In this document: one piece after another, positions 35,244 to 44,231 of the stretch
How positions within the stretch are numbered: position 1 is the first letter of the stretch
Layout of the letters: each line of letters begins with the position of its first letter
The notes under the pieces: model-generated
Database searches by the model: none
Told to the model about the DNA's origin: nothing
What the model saw: only the letters and a program-made list of their open reading frames with translations
Translations under genes and position numbers: made by a program
Assembly: GCF_004402785.1 (NCBI RefSeq)
Contig: NZ_SOFP01000032.1
Span: forward strand, 1 to 64,000
Origin: Cryobacterium algoritolerans
GTDB lineage: Bacteria > Actinomycetota > Actinomycetes > Actinomycetales > Microbacteriaceae
Length of the DNA stretch: 64,000 nt
Reading direction: 5' to 3'

Positions 35244-38200
35244 CACAGGCTCCCGGACGCCGCAACAGTGTCGGCGGCGACCGATTCGGCCACTGCGGTT
35301 CGCTGTCGACCGTCCCAGCGCCACCGCTGCACATGAACGGCGTCCGCGCCGTCGAAACGGGTCAACTGTGCGATCGACAACCCCGGCACTTCGGCGTAAC
35401 AGCCCCATTCGCGCTCGCTGGTCATCACCACGTCGAGGTCGAACTCGGCGAGCAGGCCGAGGCAACTGGCCCGGGAGTTGTCGTCGACTCCGGCGAAGGC
35501 TTCATCGAGCATGATCATCCGCGGTGCATGCGGGTTCGCCGCCGTCCGGTAGTGAGACGAGGCGGCAGCAAACAAGGGGATGCTCGCGGCAAGTACCCGC
35601 TCACCACCCGACGCCGGACCGGTCGCCGGCTTCCAGGCCCCGCCCTGTTGCCGTTCGACGGTGAAACGGTGCCAGCGCCGGTAATCGAGGGCGTCGCTGA
35701 GGTGGTCATACCAATTGCCGGCCTCGTCGGCGTCACGCACCTCCGCGATGCGCGCCTGCAGGAATTCTCCGAGCGCCAGCCGGTCGGCTTCGTTCCACAC
35801 ATCGGCGGTGGTCGCGAGCACGCGGCGCGCCTCGGCGAGGCCAGTCGGACCGTCGAGTCGCGGCTTCCAGAGCACCCGCAGGGTCATGCCGGTGCTGGTC
35901 GGGCGGGTGCGCAGTTCGTTGTTGAGCTGCACGATCTGCCCGTCGGCTTCGCCGATCAACTCGGACAGCTGGGCACCGACCTCGGTGACCAGATGCGACT
36001 GGATGATCTCCCGTTCTTTGGCACTGAGCAACCGCATGTGCTGGTCGATCTGATCGCCCAGCTGGGCGGCGAGTTCCACGAGCAGCATCTCTCGGCCACG
36101 GAAGGTCACCACCACCCGCACTCCGTCGTCGCCGGGAATGTACGCCGCTTCGTGTCCGTGGCGGCCGAGCGAGCGCTGCAGATCGGTGAATTCGGAGAAC
36201 ACCTGTGATTGCAGGCGGTTGTAGCGCTCATCGGACGCGTCGATCTCGGGCAGGGCCGCGTCGAGCGCGCGTGCGAACTGCACACCCCGCGTCACGGTCC
36301 ACTCCCGGTCGTTCGATTCGTCCGGCTCGGTGACGGCAAGATCGGCGACCCGCACCAGGCCGAGGGCCGTGGTGCGCTCCAGTGTGGCAACGGCAGCCAC
36401 CCGCGCCGATTGGGTGCGTTCCTGGTCGGCACGGATGCCCCGGAGGCGTTCTTCGAGCACCGCCTGTTGCTTCTCGTCGTGTGACTGATCGCGGCCGAGC
36501 CCTGCCAGTTGGCCTTTCAGTTCCGTCAAACGCGCGATCACGGTCGCGACCCGTTCCCGGTAACCCTGCACGTCGGCCCCGAGTTGCTCCCGCAATGATT
36601 CGGCGTAGCTGCGGAGCCGGGTGACGTCGTCGTGCGCCGTCTCGCATTCCCCGGCAGCGCGTTCATGCTCGCTCTGCGCCTCCGCGAGCCGGCTCACGGA
36701 GCGTGCCAGCGAACGTGCAGTGTCGGCGCGGCGCTCGACGGCCCGCCAGAGCTGTCCTGCCTGCCGTTCGTAGTCGCTGACGGCGGCGCCGAGACTGCGA
36801 ATCGTGGCGGCGTCCGTGGGCAGGTGCAACGACGCGGCGTCAGCGGCGAGGTCGGCGGCAACCTGACCCCTCTGTTCGTGGGCCGCGGCGCTTCGGATTC
36901 GAGCGTCGTCCCGGCCGTGCTCTCGGTCCGCGTAGCGATCGGTGGCCTTGGTTGTCTCACGGTCGGCGGCCTCGAGGGCCAGCGGGTGCGGAACCGCAGA
37001 TTGCTCGCGCTCGACGACACCCTCCCGGGCAGCCATGCGCGCCACGTCCGCGGCCAGCGCGGCCTGACGTTCGACCATCGCCGCGAATTCGGCCTGCGCC
37101 TCCCGCAGTCGTCGCTCGCGCTCCGCCGCCCGGGCGCTCTCCCCCACATACCGGGCCGCGGTCTTGGACCACGCGCCGTGGGCGTTGCCCAGGCGATACC
37201 GCCCGGTCGTGCTCACCCACACCGCGGCCGACTCCTCGTCGCCGCCATCGTCGGTGCTCCCGTCGGCGAGGGCGATGCCGCGCAACACCGCCTCAATCGT
37301 GGCCGCGGTCACCGGCGAGTCCACCGCAGGTTCCGCCACGAGGAGTGAGCTCAGGGTGCGAGCGGATGCCGCGGCATCCGCTGGTCTCAGGATCACCTGG
37401 CCGTCGCCCGGTCGGCGCAGATCGCCGTCAGGAAGAACCAGGGCTGTGAGCAGGCCGCTCGCCTCCAGCGCTGCTTCGAGCCCGGCCCGAGATGGGGCGT
37501 CGACTTCGGGACGAAAGCTCACGGCCTTCCACAGCGGAACGGTCCCGGGGTGGGTGGCGATGCGCGTGGCAACGCCGGGCGGCTCGACCGACTCACCGTG
37601 CTCCAGGGCGGAGATCTCCGCGCCGAGCGCCGCCTGTTGCGCATGGAGAACCTCCAGTTGCTGATGCGCGGCGGCGCGTTGGGCGTGAAGATCGGAGAGC
37701 ACGCGTTGCGCGTGGATTCGGAGCGCACGCGTCGCCGGGTTTTCGCCCGCACGCACCCGCACCCACTCCGTGAAGATGGCGAACGCGTCGTTCGACACCG
37801 CGAGTTCGGTCAACCCTGCAAGCACGATCTCGACCTCGGAGATGTACCCGTCGACGGCGCTCTCGACCGCAGTGTCGGCGGCGGCGCGTTCCGCTGCGGC
37901 GTCCGCAAGCCGGGTCTCGGTCTCCGCTTCCCGACGGTCGGCTTCGGCGACGGCGGCTTCGGATCGCTCGAGCGCGGAGATCAGCTCGGTTACCCGCGCG
38001 AGTGCCTCCCGGGTGCCAGCAATGCGCGACGTCGTGGCCGTGCGGTCGCTCCTCAGCGCCTGCTCGTCTGTCGGGTCGCCGTGACCTGCCGGGAGGACGG
38101 TGAACACATCGTGCTCATGGTCGAGTCGTGCCTCGCGTGCGGCGGAACCGGCCGCGACCGCCGCCTCGCGCACGTGCCTGTCGGCGTCGTCGAATGCCCT

Positions 38201-39424
38201 CTGGTCATCCCCGGTTTCCTTCTCGCTGCGCCGCAGGGTCGCGGTCGCGTTCGTCAGGGCCTGCTCGGCCGATTCGGCGCGGTCCGCGGCAGTCCGGGCC
38301 CCCGCATCTGCCAGCTCGAGCAGTCGCTCGCTCTCGGCGTGGGCGCTATCGCGCAGCGCCTCCCGTTCCGCCTCCAGTGCGGTTCGTTCGTCGCGCAGCA
38401 GGCTTGTCTGGGTCGCGAGGCGCCCCAGCGACTGCTGTAGCTCCTCCAGCTCCGCGGTGGTCTCGATCACGGCACGCCCGAACTTGTCGTATTCGGATTG
38501 TTCCCGGCGTGGTCCCTCGGCCTGGCGCTTCAGCATCACTCGCGCGTAGCCGCGGTAGTGCTCGAGGAATCCGTGCACGGCTTTTTGGGCGGCGGCCAGC
38601 TGCTGCACCTCATCGCGCTCCTCGTCGAGGGAGCGCAATCCGTCGGCCACCGATTTGATCACGGCGTCACCGACGGGCGTGAGCGCGCGGGTCAGCGCCT
38701 CGCTCAGCGCGGCCTCGCTCGGCTTCTTCGACAGCTGCGGAGCGCGGATTTGCAGAAGCAGTTCGATCAGTTCCGCGTAGCGGCGTTCGCCGAGCCCGAA
38801 CAGCGTCGCGTCGACCGCCCGCCGATACTCGCCCTTGGTGTCGTAGACGTGGCCGTTATCGGCCAGAGCTGCGGCCAGCCGGTCCCGACCGAGCGCGAGC
38901 CGGTTACCATCGACGAGTTCGAGGTTCTCGCGCACGCGTTGCGAGGTGAGAAAGAACCAGTGCTTGGTTACGCCGCGACCACGAGCGGCCTTCATCCCGG
39001 CGCCGATCGTGATGAAGAGCGCCTGGCCGTTCGCATCGATGCGACCGAATTCGAGCCAGCTGTAGCCGAGGCGTTCGTTGTTGGGGTGTTCGTTGCCGAG
39101 CAGGAGGTTCCACTCCATGTGCTTCTGCCGGTCGCCGTCAGGTTCGACGCGTTGCGGGGACAGGTCACCGTCGAGCAGAAAGGGAAGCGTCAGGGCGAGC
39201 ACTTTGGATTTGCCTGCACCGTTGTTGCCGCGCAGGAGCAGACGACCGTCAACGAAGGGGAACTCCTCGTTGTCGTAGTAGAAAAGGTCGACCAGACCAA
39301 GTCGCAGCGGTTGCCACCGTTCGCTGGTCGGAACGGGCAGCACCACAGTGTCGGTGTCGTTCGAGAGCTCAGCGGAATGCTCGGCCGTCGGGTCAGCGGT
39401 CGGCGGGAATGGTGTGAGGGTCAC
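35240..39424 (-). CDS. jetC: Wadjet JetC, SMC-like ATPase (TIGR02680 family)
   Basis: A 1394-residue SMC/MukB-like motor that extrudes DNA loops in Wadjet. Walker A LLLRGNNGAGKSKVLALTL at about residues 63-80 and Walker B in PRMIMLDEAFAGVDDNSRA near 1303 are intact; the signature helix region TGPASGGERVLAASIPLFAA lies just before Walker B. Between them are long heptad-rich coiled-coil arms (Ala/Glu/Arg-rich, roughly residues 290-560 and 760-1080) around a hinge near 570-680. GTG 39424 overlaps the jetB stop by 4 bp. Length and motif order agree with the actinobacterial TIGR02680 family. Confidence 0.9.
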   Translation of the reverse strand: MTLTPFPPTADPTAEHSAELSNDTDTVVLPVPTSERWQPLRLGLVDLFYYDNEEFPFVDGRLLLRGNNGAGKSKVLALTLPFLLDGDLSPQRVEPDGDRQKHMEWNLLLGNEHPNNERLGYSWLEFGRIDANGQALFITIGAGMKAARGRGVTKHWFFLTSQRVRENLELVDGNRLALGRDRLAAALADNGHVYDTKGEYRRAVDATLFGLGERRYAELIELLLQIRAPQLSKKPSEAALSEALTRALTPVGDAVIKSVADGLRSLDEERDEVQQLAAAQKAVHGFLEHYRGYARVMLKRQAEGPRREQSEYDKFGRAVIETTAELEELQQSLGRLATQTSLLRDERTALEAEREALRDSAHAESERLLELADAGARTAADRAESAEQALTNATATLRRSEKETGDDQRAFDDADRHVREAAVAAGSAAREARLDHEHDVFTVLPAGHGDPTDEQALRSDRTATTSRIAGTREALARVTELISALERSEAAVAEADRREAETETRLADAAAERAAADTAVESAVDGYISEVEIVLAGLTELAVSNDAFAIFTEWVRVRAGENPATRALRIHAQRVLSDLHAQRAAAHQQLEVLHAQQAALGAEISALEHGESVEPPGVATRIATHPGTVPLWKAVSFRPEVDAPSRAGLEAALEASGLLTALVLPDGDLRRPGDGQVILRPADAAASARTLSSLLVAEPAVDSPVTAATIEAVLRGIALADGSTDDGGDEESAAVWVSTTGRYRLGNAHGAWSKTAARYVGESARAAERERRLREAQAEFAAMVERQAALAADVARMAAREGVVEREQSAVPHPLALEAADRETTKATDRYADREHGRDDARIRSAAAHEQRGQVAADLAADAASLHLPTDAATIRSLGAAVSDYERQAGQLWRAVERRADTARSLARSVSRLAEAQSEHERAAGECETAHDDVTRLRSYAESLREQLGADVQGYRERVATVIARLTELKGQLAGLGRDQSHDEKQQAVLEERLRGIRADQERTQSARVAAVATLERTTALGLVRVADLAVTEPDESNDREWTVTRGVQFARALDAALPEIDASDERYNRLQSQVFSEFTDLQRSLGRHGHEAAYIPGDDGVRVVVTFRGREMLLVELAAQLGDQIDQHMRLLSAKEREIIQSHLVTEVGAQLSELIGEADGQIVQLNNELRTRPTSTGMTLRVLWKPRLDGPTGLAEARRVLATTADVWNEADRLALGEFLQARIAEVRDADEAGNWYDHLSDALDYRRWHRFTVERQQGGAWKPATGPASGGERVLAASIPLFAAASSHYRTAANPHAPRMIMLDEAFAGVDDNSRASCLGLLAEFDLDVVMTSEREWGCYAEVPGLSIAQLTRFDGADAVHVQRWRWDGRQRTAVAESVAADTVAASGSLW

Positions 39425-40593
39425 GGCTTTCGGCCTCCGAGAATCGTGGGTTCGGCAAGTGCGAAGCGGGCGAGAGCGGGCAGCACCCGCACGATGTCGC
39501 CGGTGCGAGTGATGAGGCGGAGGGCCGAGAGCCGGCCGAGGGACGTCGCGACCAGGTCGGCTGCGGCATCCGCTTCGAGGGCACTGGCCCGCCAGTACTT
39601 GGCGAAGTCGGGCGCGATGGAACGCACGTGGGCGACCAGGCTGGCGACGAAATGCTCTGCGACGCCGGAACGAGCGAGGAACTCGGCGACGAGCAGGGTG
39701 ACGTGGCCCTCAGTGCCCTTCTCGGGCATCCGCACGTCACTCAGGTCGTCGTCGAGGTCGACCATGGCGATCCCCTCGCGGCGAATCTCGGCAACCAGCC
39801 CGGTGAACTCGGTGATGCGGCGGCAGAGGGCCGCCCGCTGGGATCGCAGGTATGCGGACTCCTCGTCATCGAGATCAGCAAAGTACAGCACCGGATCGTC
39901 GATCAGGCGCCGGGTGAGCGTGTGCCGGAGGCGGAGGTTGCGCAGCTCCGTTGTGGGGGCGGCGCCACGGTCGCGCATCGCGACCATCCGGTCGTCGAGC
40001 GTCTGGGCCGAGATTGTGCTCGGCCCACGCCGCGTGACAAGCAACTGTGACAACACCCTCCGGGACACGTCGTAGAGAGCATCGCCGGTTTTGTGCACGA
40101 AGTCCTGCTCATCACCGGCCACCCGCACGAGCACGCCCCATTCGAGTAAGAGCTGCACGGCTGCAACCAGGTCGCTGCGTTCCTCCCGCGTGCTGAGGTC
40201 GAAGGAAAAACCGGCCGCGGCGAACTCCGGAGCGGTTCCCGCTGCAATCACCTGCTCGGCGAGACGACCGAGTGCTACCTGCGAATCGCTGCGCTCGAGC
40301 ACCGAAAGACCAAGCATGAGGAGGACGTAGCGGCGACGCGAAAGGACCGCGCCTCCGCGGCGGGTCGCAAACGGATGCGTCGGATCCGCCACCGTCGCCG
40401 GTTCACGTTCGAGGCGCACCACCTCGCTGTCCGCGTGCATCGCCCAACCGGTGTTGATCTCGAACCATTCTTCGAGGTCGCTCGAGTAACGGCGGACGAG
40501 GCGATAACGTTCCTCATCGGTCGACCGGATCAACGGGTGGCGCAGCAGTAGCCTCGCCGCCCGCTGGCGGTCGTCGACGCTGGAGACGCTCAC
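39421..40593 (-). CDS. jetB: Wadjet JetB, DUF2398/TIGR02678 family
   Basis: A 390-residue kleisin-associated (KITE-like, winged-helix) subunit. RQRAARLLLRHPLIRSTDEE, RRYSSDLEEWFEINTGWAMH, RRGGAVLSRRRYVLLMLGLS, LVTRRGPSTIS and SDVRMPEKGTEGHVTLLVAE are recognisable TIGR02678 features. It has no catalytic motif. The start GTG 40593 overlaps the jetA stop as GTGA and its own stop overlaps jetC, so the operon is tightly coupled. Confidence 0.87.
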   Translation of the reverse strand: MSVSSVDDRQRAARLLLRHPLIRSTDEERYRLVRRYSSDLEEWFEINTGWAMHADSEVVRLEREPATVADPTHPFATRRGGAVLSRRRYVLLMLGLSVLERSDSQVALGRLAEQVIAAGTAPEFAAAGFSFDLSTREERSDLVAAVQLLLEWGVLVRVAGDEQDFVHKTGDALYDVSRRVLSQLLVTRRGPSTISAQTLDDRMVAMRDRGAAPTTELRNLRLRHTLTRRLIDDPVLYFADLDDEESAYLRSQRAALCRRITEFTGLVAEIRREGIAMVDLDDDLSDVRMPEKGTEGHVTLLVAEFLARSGVAEHFVASLVAHVRSIAPDFAKYWRASALEADAAADLVATSLGRLSALRLITRTGDIVRVLPALARFALAEPTILGGRKP

Positions 40594-42275
40594 CGGGCCC
40601 TCGCATAAGTGTCCTCAGGAACGACGTTTTCGGGAACGTCGTTTTCGGGAACGTCGTTTTCGAGAACGTCGACCTCGGGAAGGTCGGCGCCGGAACCGCC
40701 TGGTTCCTCGAGGACCAGGGTGAGATCGCTGATCCGCACGAGGTGGTTCGGCCCCCACAGGGTGCCCCGCTCGGTTTCGAGCGCAACCGGTTCGCCGCCG
40801 GGTAAAGGAGTCATCTCGATCGTCATGGTGCCGTCAGTGGATGCCGTGCGAACGACGCCATCGTGCGGTCGCCTGGCCACGAGTGCATCACCGAGCAGGC
40901 TCAGGAACAGCCCGAAGGCGGTGCTGTCGAGCCCGGCAAGCGCGCTGAGTTCCACCTCGCCGTCTGTGGCCAGGCGGCGCCGGGCGGCCGCGATCTGTTC
41001 GGCCTGCTGCCGCACCTGCAGGGCGAGCATGGCGCGGGCGGCGGATCGGTCGATCACCTGGTTCGGTCGTCCCTTGCGTTCATAGCTGCCGGTGCGTCGC
41101 AGCTGCGGGGAGATCTCAAGCGGCGGGGAGTCCGCCCAGGGCGCACCGGTCAGGGACGGATCGTCGCTCCAGCGCTGCCAGGTTTCCGGGTCTACCGTGA
41201 GATGCCGGGCGGAGTACAGTCCGAACGTTGCGCGTGCCAGCCGGTGTCGGTCCTCGTCGGTGGGAGCCTCCTGAAACCACAGTGCGAGCCGCAGATAGTC
41301 GGTTGAGCGATCGGACCGCCCTGAGCGACGCGCGTTGACCGCCTGCACTGCATCAAGCAGCGCAGGGATCGCGGCGAGCGCAGCCATTCTCAGCAACTTC
41401 GACTGACTGTTCCGTCCGTCACCAGACAAGAACCAGGCCCGCAATCCCTCCCAGCGGTTGGCCCACACGCCGAAATGGCGCGCCGCTTCAACCGATGAGT
41501 CTGGGTCATCCGGGTCCGGTGCTTCCGCCGCCGCGTCGCGATGGGCGAGCGCGCGCAGCGCTCGCTCCACCTGCTCGGCCTCGGCGTTCAGCAGTAAGGT
41601 TGCGATCTGCGGACCCCGCACGGCGAGATCTTGGATGAACCGATCGAGATAGTCGACCAGGCGCGACTTGTACGCCACGAAGGCGTCTTCATCGGTGTCG
41701 GTCAGGTCGATCGTTCGCTGCAACGACCCCATGAAGGCGCTGGCGTTGTCGGCGAGCTCGGTGAACCGTGCGGTGAGCGCGGTGAGGCTCTGATGCAGCA
41801 GCCCGAGGTCGAGCGGGTCGGCGTCGATCAAGGTCAGGAATTGCCGCAGAGTCACCGTGATGTCCTCGAGCGCGACCGCCTGAAGAGCGCCGCGCCGCCC
41901 GAGCATGTCGTCGAAACGCTCCAGCGCGCGTTCGGCGGCCTCGCCCGGTTGACTCAGCTGGAACAGGTGCCGCTTACGATAGAAGTCCTCGACCTGCATG
42001 ACGCGGCTGGTGTCAGGGGACGCGCCGAGGTTGCCCCAGCCGACCAGTGAATCAAGCGCGTCCGTGACCGTTTCAATCGTGAGGGTGTCGGGGACGGCGC
42101 TCACGTCTGAGGGGAGACGACGGAGTTCGGCGAGCACATCATCCGGGCGCAGATGCACTTGGAAACGTTCCTTCGCTTTGACGAAGACACCCAGCACCCG
42201 GCGGTAGGCGTCGGCGTTCGGCGCGTTCAGATGGCTGAACACGCTGAAGGATGTTGGCACCGGCTGCGAAGTCAC
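40590..42275 (-). CDS. jetA: Wadjet JetA, DUF2397/TIGR02677 family kleisin-like subunit
   Basis: A 561-residue first gene of the Wadjet operon, playing the kleisin role that bridges the SMC-like heads. Family features include FSHLNAPNADAYRRVLGVF, EDFYRKRHLFQLSQPGEAAE, GSLQRTIDLTDTDEDAFVAYKS-type GSLQRTIDLTDTDEDAFVA, LYSARHLTVDPE, APWADSPPLEISPQLRRTG and GPNHLVRISDLTLVLEE. The C-terminus is extended by a repeated Glu-Asn-Asp-Val-Pro tail encoded by a 15-bp tandem repeat. ATG 42275 follows GAAGTG-type sequence without a strong Shine-Dalgarno; about 190 bp upstream belong to the operon promoter. Confidence 0.87.
   Translation of the reverse strand: MTSQPVPTSFSVFSHLNAPNADAYRRVLGVFVKAKERFQVHLRPDDVLAELRRLPSDVSAVPDTLTIETVTDALDSLVGWGNLGASPDTSRVMQVEDFYRKRHLFQLSQPGEAAERALERFDDMLGRRGALQAVALEDITVTLRQFLTLIDADPLDLGLLHQSLTALTARFTELADNASAFMGSLQRTIDLTDTDEDAFVAYKSRLVDYLDRFIQDLAVRGPQIATLLLNAEAEQVERALRALAHRDAAAEAPDPDDPDSSVEAARHFGVWANRWEGLRAWFLSGDGRNSQSKLLRMAALAAIPALLDAVQAVNARRSGRSDRSTDYLRLALWFQEAPTDEDRHRLARATFGLYSARHLTVDPETWQRWSDDPSLTGAPWADSPPLEISPQLRRTGSYERKGRPNQVIDRSAARAMLALQVRQQAEQIAAARRRLATDGEVELSALAGLDSTAFGLFLSLLGDALVARRPHDGVVRTASTDGTMTIEMTPLPGGEPVALETERGTLWGPNHLVRISDLTLVLEEPGGSGADLPEVDVLENDVPENDVPENVVPEDTYARAR
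40618..40677. repeat. 15-bp tandem repeat at the 3' end of jetA
   Basis: About four units of gaacgtcgttttcgg encode repeated ENDVP in the JetA tail, just before the jetA/jetB overlap. Units drift in sequence towards the inner end, as expected for an old slippage repeat. Confidence 0.88.
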
Positions 42276-42468
42276 ACTTCTTGTCTAGCAGGTGCCGCCG
42301 ACTTTCGCGCTCACTCTTCCAGACCCCGCTGTCGGCCGGGCCTGTGCCAATCCGCTCTCACTGAGTTCACTCCGCGCAGACGTTCTCCACACGCGCACGC
42401 CCTGTCTGCCGGGCAGCTTTCCTTCTCAAATCCTTGCCGAAATGGTGACGATAGTGACACCGCAATTC

Positions 42469-42700
42469 ATGCCTTCGATTCCGAGCATCGTCGTGAAGAT
42501 GCGCGATGGTCCTCACAACGTCGACTTCGAAGACCTACTCACAGTCTGCGCGAAGTACTTGCGCACCATGCAAACAAGGCACAAGTCACGCGGTTTTCAA
42601 GACACCCTGGGCGGGCGATCCCCGCGTGAACATTCACGACGATCACGGCAAAGCAGAGGCCCACGGCGTGCGACAAGTATGGCGATCGAGACCCCCATCC
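42469..42700 (+). pseudogene. Frameshifted HicA-like toxin remnant
   Basis: From ATG 42469 the frame reads VVKMRDGPHNVDFEDLLTVC, the start pattern of the HicA-type toxins that begin KMRxNPxNVRFxDL. Near 42555-42580 the match moves to another frame: QGTSHAVFKTPWAGDPRVNI then DDHGKAEAHGVRQV, the rest of the same fold including the catalytic-loop His of GTSH. After RQV a further frame change and the vapC stop follow. No HicB partner remains. The gene is therefore dead and 3'-truncated, leaving a relic in the 449-bp gap between jetA and vapC; the rest of that gap holds no gene. Confidence 0.7.
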
Positions 42701-42724
42701 CGAAGCCCAATCGCCGACGAATAC

Positions 42725-43180
42725 TTACGCGTCAACGCGTCCCGCGATCGAAATGGCGGGAATCAGCTGGAATCCTTCCGCCGCCGCGGCCACTCGAAGC
42801 TGGTCGTCGAAGGCCGCGAAGCTGCGGCAATCCGGCTCGATCTCGCGTGCCGTTCGGGCGGAGGCCAGTTGTACGGCGTCGTACGCGCGCAAGCCATAAG
42901 ACTCCACGAGAGTCGCGGCATCGTCGAGAATCGCGGAGGAGATCCGAAGCGGAACCAGCGGCCCGTCCGCTCCGAAGAGGTCGTTCTCAAACGCCCGCAC
43001 GAGCACGTGGGCGTCGCGCTGTGTCAGCGCGTTCATCCGAATCTTCCGCCACAGCACTGCCGGCACTTCAACCCGGCAGAGCTGGCTGACCTGCATCGCC
43101 TCCAGGGAGCGGATGATCTCGCTCCCCTCTTCATCGGCATACAGTTTCACAATTGCTGAGGTGACGGCAAAGGCGATCAT
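42725..43180 (-). CDS. vapC: VapC-like PIN-domain toxin lacking the first catalytic Asp
   Basis: A 151-residue PIN domain coupled to an antitoxin gene by a 4-bp ATGA overlap. PIN ribonucleases begin with a motif like YLDTSALVKLY; here it is FAVTSAIVKLY, with Val where the metal-binding Asp belongs (codon GTC; one base from GAC). The other acidic positions are present: Glu in CRVEVPAVLW, Asp in RAYDAVQLASA and Asp in AAFDDQL. With one ligand missing, activity is doubtful. Either the toxin has been disarmed or this is a sequence error. Confidence 0.85.
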   Translation of the reverse strand: MIAFAVTSAIVKLYADEEGSEIIRSLEAMQVSQLCRVEVPAVLWRKIRMNALTQRDAHVLVRAFENDLFGADGPLVPLRISSAILDDAATLVESYGLRAYDAVQLASARTAREIEPDCRSFAAFDDQLRVAAAAEGFQLIPAISIAGRVDA

Positions 43181-43473
43181 TCCCGTAGGCCGGTGACGAC
43201 GTCAGACAGGGCGATGCCTTCTCCTGCGGCCGCCCGGGCCCGCGCGAAGTCTGTTTTGCTCGGGCGTGGCCCCGTGGGCGCGCCCTCGGCCAGCATCCCG
43301 GCGGCCCGCAATCGATTGCGCAGGCGCAGGACCAGCGGATCGCTCTCATCGCTCTCCGTCGCCAGGGTGAGAACGCGCGACAGGAACGCATTCATGCTCA
43401 CACCCTCCGCGGCAGCAAGATGCTGAACGCGCTCGATCAACGCCTCTGGCGCTCTCCAGGTGACTTGTCCCAT
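43177..43473 (-). CDS. vapB: VapB-like ribbon-helix-helix antitoxin
   Basis: A 98-residue DNA-binding antitoxin. The N-terminal RHH fold is MGQVTWRAPEALIERVQHLA then GVSMNAFLSRVLT; the C-terminal SKTDFARARAAAGEGIALSD would wrap VapC. ATG 43473 is chosen because the RHH domain begins right there and the palindrome at 43492-43509 must stay upstream; the longer open frame to 43548 runs through it. Confidence 0.84.
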   Translation of the reverse strand: MGQVTWRAPEALIERVQHLAAAEGVSMNAFLSRVLTLATESDESDPLVLRLRNRLRAAGMLAEGAPTGPRPSKTDFARARAAAGEGIALSDVVTGLRE

Positions 43474-43491
43474 GGCAGCGATTCTAGCCGC

Positions 43492-43509
43492 GTGCAGGCG
43501 TGCCTGCAC
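43492..43509. promoter_or_regulatory. Operator-like palindrome GTGCAGGC-GT-GCCTGCAC upstream of vapB
   Basis: Perfect 8-bp arms around two bases, 18 bp before the vapB start. Position and symmetry are those of an autoregulatory site bound by the VapBC complex. Confidence 0.7.
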
Positions 43510-43574
43510 GGGAGAGTGCTGCCTGGGCTTGGTCCATCCGCCGCGCATCTGTCACTGAATCTTCTATCCCGTGA

Positions 43575-43988
43575 TCAACGCCTCCCCTTTCTCTTCGTCG
43601 GCCACTCCGGTCGAACGGTGAACACGTCGAGGCGGCGCTCCAGAACGCTCCCGACGGGAATGGGTGCCGCCAGCGCCATGAGGTCGTCGACGAGGTCGGC
43701 CACGGGGCTGGTGCAGCAGCTACACCAGCCGTCGGCGTCAAAATTCGCCTGCAGCGCCAGTTCATAGCTGCTCTTCGTCAACCCGGCGACCTCCTGTACC
43801 CGAGCCGTTGTCGTCGTGCCGTGAGAGTTCATTCCCGAGAACGACCGCCCACATCCGCACGCGCCATACGGGTAGCGTCTGCCTGCCGCGCACGGTGCAA
43901 GCGTCCAGACGAGCTCCCCCTCGATGCAGCTGTTGAAATCACTCGAGCGCCCGCCCTGCGTCGCCCTGGTGGCCACAAAAACCTTCAT
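43575..43988 (-). CDS. Conserved hypothetical Cys-rich protein
   Basis: A 137-residue protein starting MKVFVATRATQGGRSSDFNS after a good AAGGAGAAAGACT ribosome-binding site. It carries a cysteine cluster, YGACGCGRSFSGMNSHGTTT, and a second one, DGWCSCCTSPVADLVDD, suggesting metal binding. I recall similar short actinobacterial proteins of unknown function with the same opening and GCGRSF-like motif, but cannot name a function. Between vapBC and the SDR gene, transcribed away from the latter. Confidence 0.75.
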   Translation of the reverse strand: MKVFVATRATQGGRSSDFNSCIEGELVWTLAPCAAGRRYPYGACGCGRSFSGMNSHGTTTTARVQEVAGLTKSSYELALQANFDADGWCSCCTSPVADLVDDLMALAAPIPVGSVLERRLDVFTVRPEWPTKRKGRR

Positions 43989-44142
43989 AGTCTTTCTCCT
44001 TGTTCTCGGCACGAGCGTCAGTGAGTAGATACGGAGGACGCTAGCGGCAGCCCCCGACATCGCGGCTATCAGGTGGGATTCAGGCGACGTGTGTTTGTCA
44101 CGAATGCGGGAACAGACGAATTCATCGCATCCTCTCGACTTG

Positions 44143-44189
44143 CCTTACGCCGTATGGTAGCGTGGCGGCAGAACCTTACACCGTATGGT
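44143..44189. promoter_or_regulatory. Two direct CCTTACRCCGTATGGT boxes upstream of the SDR gene
   Basis: Copies at 44143-44158 and 44174-44189, 31 bp apart; the second is embedded in the dyad ACACC-GTAT-GGTGT. The layout resembles TetR-family operators. No regulator gene is adjacent, so a distant TetR is implied. Confidence 0.6.
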
Positions 44190-44231
44190 GTCGAGGAAAT
44201 GCCCGGGGCCGACAGGAAGAGACCAAGCACC

